Shown: in pieces, positions 56,484 to 64,000 of the stretch | How the letters are laid out: every line of letters starts with the position of its first letter | How positions within the stretch are numbered: position 1 is the stretch's first letter | Assembly (NCBI RefSeq): GCF_005145005.1 | Contig: NZ_CP039712.1 | Location: 2,017,001 to 2,081,000 of the forward strand | Origin: Vagococcus zengguangii | Lineage (GTDB): Bacteria; Bacillota; Bacilli; Lactobacillales; Vagococcaceae | Reading direction: 5' to 3' | Length of the DNA: 64,000 nucleotides | Position numbers and translations under genes: made by a program | Notes under the pieces: model-generated | What the model was told of the DNA's origin: nothing | What the model saw: the letters and a program-made list of their open reading frames with translations, nothing else | Databases searched by the model: none

Positions 56484-59400
56484 TTATTCCAATAACAACT
56501 GTCTTATATCTTCTTCTGTCAATTGCGTCGCACTTGAACCTAAAATATCTGTGAAGAGACTTTTCTTTTGTGCTTGCAAACTAACAATTTTTTCTTCAAT
56601 TGTGCCCTCTGCCACTAAACGCCAAACTTCGACTTCTTTTTCTTGTCCCATACGATGCGCGCGTCCGGTCGCTTGCTCTTCGACAGCCGGATTCCACCAT
56701 AGATCATATAAAATAACCGTATCAGCTCCCGTTAAATTCAGACCGGTGCCGCCTGCTTTTAGCGAAATCAGGAAAATCGAATGCTGACCATCATTAAAGG
56801 CATCGACCATTTCCTGACGCTTAGCACTTGAAGTACTGCCTCGTAAATAAAAGACTTCTTGTCCCATTTTCGCTAAACGCGCCTCAATAATCGACAACAT
56901 ACTTGTAAACTGGGAGAAGATTAACATGCGACGACCACTTGCTAAAGCCGATTCAACTAAAGCCTCAAGTTGTTTTAACTTACCTGATTCACCGTGATAA
57001 TCCGGCATAAATAACGCTGGACTACAACAAATTTGGCGTAAACGGGTAATCCCTGATAAAATACTAAAACGATTCTCACGAAATTGTTCAGTATTCATAC
57101 CACTCATCTGTTCTTGAATTTCTTTTAATTGCGCTAAGTAAACGACTTTTTGTTCTGGTGTTAACTCGCTATAAATCGTTGTTTCAACTTTATCGGGCAA
57201 TTCCGTCAAAACTTCTTGCTTCGTTCTACGTAAAATAAACGGACGAATCAAATGACGAATTTCTTCGGTCGACAGTGATTGAAATTGTTTGAATGATGGT
57301 AATAACCCCGGCATCAATAAGTAGAATAATGCCCAAATCTCATCCACACGATTTTCAATCGGAGTGCCACTAAGGGCAAAACGTTGCTGAGCTTTCACAC
57401 GTTTGATTGCTTGGAACGTTTTAGTGTTGGTATTTTTGACCATTTGTGCCTCGTCTAAAAACAATGTATGACACTGATGCCTTCGGTACTTATCCTCATC
57501 TTGACGATAAGTGCCATAAGAAGTCAAAAGCACATCAAAATCAGACCACTGTTCTAACAGTGCCTGACGACTAGCGACATCCCCGTTAATAACCGCCACC
57601 TTCATGCTAGGAGCAAAACGTTCAAATTCTTTTTTCCAATTATAAACAAGACTTGCTGGTGCGATAATTAAAATCGGTTCTGACGGTGTTTCTTTGATAT
57701 GTAGGCAATAACTAATCGTTTGTATGGTTTTCCCTAATCCCATATCGTCGGCTAAAATTCCACCAAAACCATAATCTTGTAACATCGCCATCCAACGATA
57801 ACCTGTTAATTGATACGGTCGTAATTCCCCGTTAAACTGAGACGGCACAGCTAACTCGCTTGTTTCAAATTCACGTAAATCATGAATCATCTGCTCAAAT
57901 GCTGGCTGTAACGTCACATTATTGGTATCAGCTAGTTGTTGAGCCAATACAATACTTTGATACTTAGGCAGTTGTAGATGACCTAGCTTAAAGTCAGGAC
58001 GACTCGCCAATTTTTTCAGATGATCGGCTAAACGTTGATATGGCTCATTTTCTAAAGTAATCATTTGGCCGTTAGCTAAGGTATGGAAATTTTTCCCTTT
58101 TAATAAGCTCGTCAAAATGCCATCCACTTCTTGTTCGGAAATACCCGAAATATCAAATTTAATATCTAACCACGAACTCTCCACATCAATCGTAATATCC
58201 GGTTGGTACTTCATTCCTTCTAAGAACAGTTCTTGTAAATCATCCGCCACTAGTACCTCGTCGAAGTGGTCACGATATACTGGCAATTCACTCGTAAAAA
58301 ATTCATACAAGGCTTCCTTTTTCGGGAAAACGCGTTGTAAAGAGTCCCTTTTAACTTTGAAACCATAGTTTTCTAACTGTTGAACTAAACGTTTTTCTTG
58401 CAAGCTATCACGTTGCACGATCACTTGATAATCGCCCGTCCCGTTCTCAGGATAGTTAAATACATAGTCAGCATAATTAAAACGAACATCTGCCACCAAT
58501 TGCTTCCCACTAATCTGCAAAGTAAGCACAGATTTCAATGGTTCATCGACCCATTCCAACGCCAATTGATCATCAAAGTGGGTATCACTAATCTGTTTCA
58601 ATTGCGGATAAATCACATCAAAAAAAGCTTGGCGTTGTTCGTTGGTAAACACTAGTTTAAATGCTGGAACTTTTTTCAATGTATGCTGGAACTCAGTAAA
58701 AATCCTTAGTTGTTGCGGATTCAGTTCGCTAAATAGTCCCCCACGACAAAAGTAACCTTCTTCTGGAAAAAAAGCATCAAATGTCGGTAACATCTCGACG
58801 GTCAACGTCTCGTTTTCATCTTCTGAAATCACGGTAGCATAAGGATTGATTTGCCCCCACTGACTTGAAATTCCTAATGCACCTGCCACGCGACACTCAA
58901 TTAAATCACGGACATCATCCTCCGCTCTTAGCCACTGTTTCAACATAAACTTTGGCAACAATAAACTTTTTGCTGGTACCGAATACCCTCGATGATTATC
59001 GAGTAATTTTTCTTGATGTCTCACTAAGCTACATAAATCAGCTAATACTTTCTGACTAGCACGATCAAACGCATGCTCACCCAGATAGTACGTTGCTTGC
59101 TTTGTTTCATAAAAGTCAGCTTGATAATACTTAAGTAGAAATAACGAGATATTACGTACCATGTACATTTTTCCATCACGATAACCCGCACGTAAGCTGA
59201 CCATTAACGTCTGATTGTCGGGACTATCAAACATACCACCATTACTTTCCAATAACACTTCAATCTGCATAGGTGGAACATCTTGCGATACTTTGGTCAA
59301 CTGGTCGTTTAGCTCACTAATCAATTTTTCGGACACATTTGGTGATTTTTCTAATGCTTGCAAGGAATGATTTTGACTCATCACACGATTGTATCCTTGA

Positions 59401-59642
59401 TCACGCAAATACAATTCAACCGCCACCGTGTGTTTACAGTAACCGCGCGACTCCCACGCTGGACAGTTACAACAGTCCTGTTCCTTCACCGTGCCATCCA
59501 AAATGACTTGATAGCGCTTAGTACCGATAACCTCCGCATACCATTCTTCTAATTGACGATCATAACTTAATTTGGTGACACGCCCCTCATCAACATAAGC
59601 GCGCCCTCTTTGGATAAAACGTTCTGGTATTGACCATCTCAT
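56484..59642 (-). CDS. SNF2-family DEAD/DEAH helicase with SWIM zinc finger
   Basis: 1052-residue nucleic-acid translocase. SWIM finger at residues 58-71 (CNCPAWESRGYCKH), a long middle region of the bacterial SNF2-associated type (about 90-580), then the helicase core: motif I LADDMGLGKTIQT with Lys638, motif II LFLDEAQMVKN (DEAQ), motif III LSGTPIENRVDEIW, and the second lobe ending in QATGRAHRMGQEKEV (motif VI) about residue 1000. Family members are chromosomal proteins of unclear role, possibly in transcription-coupled or recombination work. Ends in a DILGSSATQLTEEDIRQLL helix. Followed upstream by sbcC, nine bases away, so likely one operon. Confidence 0.88.
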   Translation of the reverse strand: MRWSIPERFIQRGRAYVDEGRVTKLSYDRQLEEWYAEVIGTKRYQVILDGTVKEQDCCNCPAWESRGYCKHTVAVELYLRDQGYNRVMSQNHSLQALEKSPNVSEKLISELNDQLTKVSQDVPPMQIEVLLESNGGMFDSPDNQTLMVSLRAGYRDGKMYMVRNISLFLLKYYQADFYETKQATYYLGEHAFDRASQKVLADLCSLVRHQEKLLDNHRGYSVPAKSLLLPKFMLKQWLRAEDDVRDLIECRVAGALGISSQWGQINPYATVISEDENETLTVEMLPTFDAFFPEEGYFCRGGLFSELNPQQLRIFTEFQHTLKKVPAFKLVFTNEQRQAFFDVIYPQLKQISDTHFDDQLALEWVDEPLKSVLTLQISGKQLVADVRFNYADYVFNYPENGTGDYQVIVQRDSLQEKRLVQQLENYGFKVKRDSLQRVFPKKEALYEFFTSELPVYRDHFDEVLVADDLQELFLEGMKYQPDITIDVESSWLDIKFDISGISEQEVDGILTSLLKGKNFHTLANGQMITLENEPYQRLADHLKKLASRPDFKLGHLQLPKYQSIVLAQQLADTNNVTLQPAFEQMIHDLREFETSELAVPSQFNGELRPYQLTGYRWMAMLQDYGFGGILADDMGLGKTIQTISYCLHIKETPSEPILIIAPASLVYNWKKEFERFAPSMKVAVINGDVASRQALLEQWSDFDVLLTSYGTYRQDEDKYRRHQCHTLFLDEAQMVKNTNTKTFQAIKRVKAQQRFALSGTPIENRVDEIWALFYLLMPGLLPSFKQFQSLSTEEIRHLIRPFILRRTKQEVLTELPDKVETTIYSELTPEQKVVYLAQLKEIQEQMSGMNTEQFRENRFSILSGITRLRQICCSPALFMPDYHGESGKLKQLEALVESALASGRRMLIFSQFTSMLSIIEARLAKMGQEVFYLRGSTSSAKRQEMVDAFNDGQHSIFLISLKAGGTGLNLTGADTVILYDLWWNPAVEEQATGRAHRMGQEKEVEVWRLVAEGTIEEKIVSLQAQKKSLFTDILGSSATQLTEEDIRQLLLE

Positions 59643-59651
59643 GAATTATCG

Positions 59652-62600
59652 CTATCCTTCCTGTATTTGATAATGAACGCGACTTTCACCGGCCGCTCCG
59701 GCTTCCACTTGCAATTGCTGCGGAATGCGTTCTTTAAGTTCCTTCACGTGACTAATAATACCAATCATACGTCCTTTGCTTTCGACTAGCTCCAACGCTT
59801 CAATCGCCATCTCTAATGACTCTTCATCAAGCGAGCCAAAACCTTCATCAATAAATAAGGCATCCACGCGAATACCACCTGCCTGTGCTTGCATCACTTC
59901 ACCCAATGCTAATGACAACGATAACGCCGCCACAAAACTTTCGCCTCCTGATAATGTATTGACGCTACGAGTTGCTCCGACATTATCATCATAGACGTTT
60001 AGCTCCAGGCCAGTGTTTTTCCCGTAAGTTCCAAACTTGTCTTCTAATTCAAAGCTATAACGATTATTCGTTAATTTTTGCAGTTTTTGGTTGGCGATTT
60101 TTAACGTTTCTAAGAAATAAATCTGCAACACGTAACGCTCAAAACTTAATTTATACTTCCCATCACCGTTAGCGACATCAGCTAACATCGTCAATTCGGC
60201 CAATTGCTCCCATTCGGTTTGTAGCTGTTGATGTTGGGCCGCAATTTGGCGATAAATCGTTTGATTATGTTGAATCGCTTGTTGGGCAACACTGACTAGA
60301 TTTTGTTTAAGCGCTAAGGCTTCTTGATTCGCTTGCTGCTGTGCTTTAATAAGCGACATATCTGGATAGGTTTGGTCTGCTAATTGACGCGTGACTTGTT
60401 CCAGTAAAACTTCTTGTTTTTGTTTTGTTTGTTCATGCTGATTAATTAGCGCTTGCGTTGATGCTAGTTGGGCAATCAACGGCTCATCTGCACGCATCTC
60501 GGCAATAGTTTTATCAAACGGGCTAGCTACTAGCGCTGTCTCTAATTCTTGACTTAATTCCGCTAATCGCTGCGTTGCTTTCAGTAGCTGCTCGGTCTGA
60601 TGTACTAATTTTTCTTCTGCTAATAAGTGCTGTTCTTTCAAGGTTTGTTGCGCCTGTTTAGCTGCTTGTTCAGCTTGTTGCCACGCCTCATATTCAGCTT
60701 GTAACTGGGCTTGTCGCGCCTGGTAGTCGACTGTTTGCCAATCACTAGGGACTTCTTTAGCTAATTGGACCATCTGACCTTGCAGGGTGGTCACTTGTTG
60801 GGAAAGTGGCTGTTGTCGACTTATTATCTCATCTTGTTGTTCGGCCACGGTTGCCAACTCATCTTGTAACTTAGTTTGCATCATTTTGACTTGCGCCAAT
60901 CCGGCTAAGGTCTGCTCAAGCTGTTCCGCTTGTGTTTGAGACGCTATTTGTTGTTCTGATAAGTCCGCTAACGCTTGCGCCGTCACTTGTGACAACTCAG
61001 CTAATGTCCGCTCTATTTGTCCATCAGGTTGTAATGTTTGCCATTTCGTTATTAATTCAGCTTGCTTAATTTCCGCTTGACTGGCTAATTGTTGTGCTAG
61101 TTCTGTACCACTCGCTAATTGTTTTTCTTGCGCTAAATAAGTTGCTTCAGCTTGTTCAACTGCTAATTCAGCTGCCGTGATTGCTTCAACTGACCATTCC
61201 GTCGCTTGATGAGGATTTGGGTGATCTAGGCTTCCGCAAACTGGACAAGCTTCACCCGGCATTAAATCTAAGCTCAAACGAGCAATCTGTAAACTCGCTG
61301 CGTGTGATTTTTTTTGTTGATAAAAAGCTTTCGCTTCGTTTGCTTGTTGAGCATCACTCGCTAGTTTGTCTGCTTGCTTAGTGATATCAGCTTGTAAGAC
61401 TTGATACTGTTGATAATCATCCGCAAGTTGTTGCCACATTTGGACTTGTTGTGTTAATGCTGTTAAACTCGCTTGAACGGATGCTAACTCTTTTACTAAG
61501 TCCGTTTCTTGCGCTAGTTGGGCTTGATGTTCTTCGATTTTCGTCGTGATAGTTTGTTGTTGCTCACTCAAGTCTTGCGCCGTTTGTTCAATGGTTAATA
61601 GTTCTTGCTCGGCTTGTTTGACAGTCGTTTGCAATGTTGCCAATTCATCAATTTTAGGTAATAAACGGGCTAGCTCATCCGCTTGTCTTTGGCGCTTTGC
61701 CATCTCATCGGCTTGGCTTGTTAGTTCTTCTAAACGTACTTGAGCTGTCTTTAAATCCACCGCTAAAGTAGCTACATCCTCTTCTGCCATTTGTTTAGCT
61801 GTTTGACTTTGCACTACAAATTGTTCTTCTTTCGTTAGTTGTCGCAAACTAGCTTGATGTTTTTCTAACCATTCCCAATATTGGACTTGTTGTTGTAAAC
61901 CTAAAATTTCAGGCTCTTCTTCTGCTAAACGTGTTAGTGATGCCTGCAAATCGCCTTGTTGTTCAAACATCGCTACAAGTTGTTCGGCTTGATTCAAGCT
62001 TTGTTCAATTTTTTTGCGCTCACTTTCTAACACACTGACTTGCACCGACAGATTATCAGCTTGCTGTTGGAACAACTGGTTTTGCTGATCGACCAGTGCT
62101 AAGCGCTCGTTGACCACTTCTGTTTCATCAAAGCGTGCTTGAAATGCTTCATCAAAATTAATTTGCCCAAATAACCAGTCAATTTTTTGTTCATCTTCAG
62201 CCAGTCGTTTCGTTTCATTTTTCTTTGTTTGCTTGAGTTTTTCAGCCACTTGATTATAAAAATTCGTGCTAAATAAACGACGCAGCACGCGTTCTTTCTC
62301 ATCACTGCTCGCATTTAAGAAACGACGAAACTCCCCTTGTGGTAGCAAGATGATTTGCGTAAACTGACTCGCAGTCAAATGAAGTAACTCATCGATTGCT
62401 TGATTGACCTCGTTAGCTTTTGTCAGTTGATTTAACGGCTCACCCGCCTGACTTAATTGTGAAAACGTGACTTTAGCTGGTTTTTCGGTCGTGCCTTCAC
62501 CTTTTTTCTTCGCCAAAATCTGCTTGGGTTCGCGTGTCACTTCATAATACGTTCCTTGATGTTCAAACACAAATTCGACACGCGTTGGAGCGGTTGGATC

Positions 62601-62810
62601 TGCAAAATTCGAGCGCATATCTTGCGCCGCACGCACACCACCTGTTGTTTCACCGTATAAGGCATAACACATACCATCAAAAATCGTCGTTTTTCCCGAA
62701 CCCGTCTTACCACTAATTAAAAATAACGGCGCTTCAGCAAACTGTTCAAAATCAATCATCTGCTCACGATACGGGCCAAAATTTTGCATGACTAAACGAA
62801 CTGGTTTCAT
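59652..62810 (-). CDS. sbcC: Exonuclease subunit SbcC (Rad50-like)
   Basis: SMC-like ATPase of 1052 residues. Walker A GKTGSGKTTIFDGMCY near residue 35; two long coiled coils very rich in Gln and Ala; zinc hook CPVCG with Cys522 and Cys525; signature LSGGESFVAALSLSLAL and Walker B ALFIDEGFGSLDEES at the C-terminal end. With SbcD it opens hairpins and cleaves protein-blocked or cruciform DNA ends. Its ATG immediately follows the sbcD stop, indicating coupled translation. Confidence 0.97.
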   Translation of the reverse strand: MKPVRLVMQNFGPYREQMIDFEQFAEAPLFLISGKTGSGKTTIFDGMCYALYGETTGGVRAAQDMRSNFADPTAPTRVEFVFEHQGTYYEVTREPKQILAKKKGEGTTEKPAKVTFSQLSQAGEPLNQLTKANEVNQAIDELLHLTASQFTQIILLPQGEFRRFLNASSDEKERVLRRLFSTNFYNQVAEKLKQTKKNETKRLAEDEQKIDWLFGQINFDEAFQARFDETEVVNERLALVDQQNQLFQQQADNLSVQVSVLESERKKIEQSLNQAEQLVAMFEQQGDLQASLTRLAEEEPEILGLQQQVQYWEWLEKHQASLRQLTKEEQFVVQSQTAKQMAEEDVATLAVDLKTAQVRLEELTSQADEMAKRQRQADELARLLPKIDELATLQTTVKQAEQELLTIEQTAQDLSEQQQTITTKIEEHQAQLAQETDLVKELASVQASLTALTQQVQMWQQLADDYQQYQVLQADITKQADKLASDAQQANEAKAFYQQKKSHAASLQIARLSLDLMPGEACPVCGSLDHPNPHQATEWSVEAITAAELAVEQAEATYLAQEKQLASGTELAQQLASQAEIKQAELITKWQTLQPDGQIERTLAELSQVTAQALADLSEQQIASQTQAEQLEQTLAGLAQVKMMQTKLQDELATVAEQQDEIISRQQPLSQQVTTLQGQMVQLAKEVPSDWQTVDYQARQAQLQAEYEAWQQAEQAAKQAQQTLKEQHLLAEEKLVHQTEQLLKATQRLAELSQELETALVASPFDKTIAEMRADEPLIAQLASTQALINQHEQTKQKQEVLLEQVTRQLADQTYPDMSLIKAQQQANQEALALKQNLVSVAQQAIQHNQTIYRQIAAQHQQLQTEWEQLAELTMLADVANGDGKYKLSFERYVLQIYFLETLKIANQKLQKLTNNRYSFELEDKFGTYGKNTGLELNVYDDNVGATRSVNTLSGGESFVAALSLSLALGEVMQAQAGGIRVDALFIDEGFGSLDEESLEMAIEALELVESKGRMIGIISHVKELKERIPQQLQVEAGAAGESRVHYQIQEG

Positions 62811-63947
62811 CTACTCGCCCTCCTTATTAGTCAACTGGATTGTTTCAGTTAAAACGGTTTGTTGAAACTCACTTAAAGGACTCTCGGTCATTTCTTTAAA
62901 AAAATCTCCAAACAACGTCAACGGATCTTGTTTTTGCAAATCTGACTGGCTCATACTACTGATACTTTGACGATCGCGCCCATTAACGCGGTCAAGTTGG
63001 ATAATTTTAGGATAAACTTTCGTTAACTGATTCATCACATTCGGAATCACTTCACGGTCAGTCAGACGCACTCCCAAGTAATTATCACGATTTACTTTTT
63101 CATAAAACTCTGGTGACAATAACTCACTAAAGGAGCCTTCAATGACCTCAACATCACGTAATGGCTTAATCGGTTCAAACTCTAACGTCACTTTCCCATC
63201 TTCCAACGTCACAATCCAAACCCCTTTTTTTTGGTTGACTTCTGACAGTGAATATTTTAATAACGTGCCGCTGTATTTAACTGTTTCGTTATGTAAAGCA
63301 TGGCGATTATGCAAGTGACCCAGAGCGACATAATCAAAATGCTCTTCTAACAGACTAACCGACACATTATCCAAACCACCCACTGTCACAGCTGTTTCTG
63401 AATCAGATCGTTCACTACCTGCCGCAAAAAAGTGCGCTACTAACACGTGCTGATAATTAGGATCAAATTGTGCTGTCATCTCCTCAACAACGCGTTCCAT
63501 TGCTGTTTGAATTGTTTTTAGTGACTCATCTTCAAAATATTGACGCGCCTCAAATGGCTCAAAATAGGGTAATAAGAAAAATTGCGTATTACCTAAAACA
63601 ATCGGTTTGAACGCTTGCGCCAAGCGCGTATTTAGATGGAATTGTGTCGCTTCATACCACGGACCACCTGCTTCTAAACGAATCGCACTGTCGTGATTTC
63701 CTGAAATAGCTAGTAGCGGCCATCTTTTTTCCAAATTAATTGTTTGTACCATCTGATTAAACAATTCAATCGCTTCAACCGATGGCACACTGCGGTCATA
63801 TAAGTCCCCGGCGATTACTACCGCCTCAACTTGATGCTTGTCAGCAATATGCAACACTTGCTCGTATGCCTCTAATTGTTCTTCTAATAATGAATAGCCT
63901 TTTATTTTTTTACCAATATGCCAATCCGCTGTATGTAAAAACTTCAT
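62811..63947 (-). CDS. sbcD: Exonuclease subunit SbcD (Mre11-like)
   Basis: Metallophosphoesterase nuclease of 378 residues. Metal-binding motifs: LHTADWHIGKKIKG (motif I), VIAGDLYDRSVPS (II), LAISGNHDSAIR (III), VLVAHFFAAGS (IV) and YVALGHLHNRHAL (V). Forms the nuclease head with SbcC. ATG follows AAAAGGAGGTTTTCAC. First gene of an sbcD-sbcC-SNF2 row; a TATAAT box (63983-63988) lies 36 bases upstream. Confidence 0.97.
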   Translation of the reverse strand: MKFLHTADWHIGKKIKGYSLLEEQLEAYEQVLHIADKHQVEAVVIAGDLYDRSVPSVEAIELFNQMVQTINLEKRWPLLAISGNHDSAIRLEAGGPWYEATQFHLNTRLAQAFKPIVLGNTQFFLLPYFEPFEARQYFEDESLKTIQTAMERVVEEMTAQFDPNYQHVLVAHFFAAGSERSDSETAVTVGGLDNVSVSLLEEHFDYVALGHLHNRHALHNETVKYSGTLLKYSLSEVNQKKGVWIVTLEDGKVTLEFEPIKPLRDVEVIEGSFSELLSPEFYEKVNRDNYLGVRLTDREVIPNVMNQLTKVYPKIIQLDRVNGRDRQSISSMSQSDLQKQDPLTLFGDFFKEMTESPLSEFQQTVLTETIQLTNKEGE

Positions 63948-63982
63948 GTGAAAACCTCCTTTTGACCGAATATCATCCTTTC

Positions 63983-63988
63983 ATTATA
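63983..63988 (-). promoter_or_regulatory. Probable -10 box of the sbcDC operon
   Basis: TATAAT on the minus strand, preceded by GG; the -35 would lie beyond the window end. Confidence 0.5.
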
Positions 63989-64000
63989 CCAAATGATTCA

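Overview
The window is 64 kb of low-GC Gram-positive chromosome. Strong AGGAGG-type ribosome binding sites, the type II-A CRISPR locus, RNase J2, DtpT, an EIIBCA beta-glucoside PTS, an LPxT-anchored surface protein and NapA-type antiporters together point to Lactobacillales, most like Enterococcaceae/Vagococcaceae. The genus is an inference; there is no rRNA or tRNA gene here to settle it. Most genes are on the minus strand.

Layout. 1-1.4 kb: end of ruvA-ruvB (Holliday junction migration). 1.6-7.6 kb: GH18 glycosidase, DUF368 lipid-carrier flippase, LPKTS-anchored surface protein, and the DUF969-DUF979-pcp operon. 7.8-12.6 kb: an accessory island in which two partial IS1182-type copies in direct orientation bracket an epimerase-like gene, a divergent AraC-type regulator with two HTH domains, and scraps of IS3 and IS256 elements. 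12.6-18.2 kb: deoC, YbjQ family, antiporter, ackA with its usual methyltransferase neighbour ytxK, and folT behind a probable tetrahydrofolate riboswitch. 18.4-24.3 kb: di/tripeptide transporter, lemA with a TPM-domain protein, Na+-efflux-like ABC pair. 24.4-29 kb: bglG-bglP-bglA operon with promoter, cre-like site and antiterminator/terminator leader. 29-41.3 kb: small metabolism, transport and regulator genes, including a broken queT, a DUF2829 (Tad2-like) gene coupled to an SDR gene, TerC, DUF2798 behind a leader terminator, PadR/HAAS pair, purine permease and a frameshifted YcxB-like gene. 41.3-48.6 kb: complete type II-A CRISPR-Cas (19 repeats/18 spacers, csn2, cas2, cas1, cas9, tracrRNA). 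48.7-64 kb: RNase J2, a 37-codon membrane micro-ORF, glycosyltransferase pair, ABC exporter, UDP-GlcNAc 2-epimerase, SNF2 helicase with SWIM finger, and sbcD-sbcC.

How the parts work together. The CRISPR locus looks functional: cas9 has all four catalytic residues in place, the tracrRNA has its own promoter divergent from cas9, the leader ends in CTGCGAG next to the newest repeat, and all repeats but the oldest are identical. The probable cas9 promoter lies beyond tracrRNA, so the cas9 transcript should start as antisense to tracrRNA; a cre-like sequence in that promoter resembles the one in the bgl promoter. The bgl operon shows the standard PTS logic (CcpA-type site plus LicT/BglG antitermination). 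DNA repair/processing functions (RuvAB, SbcCD, SNF2) flank the window at both ends.

No wholly new multi-gene system is evident. The best leads for new biology are the DUF2829-SDR pair, the leader terminator before DUF2798, the inverted repeats around the TerC promoter, the micro-ORF at 50.84 kb, the tandem-HTH AraC regulator in its IS-flanked cassette, and cas9/tracrRNA promoter architecture.
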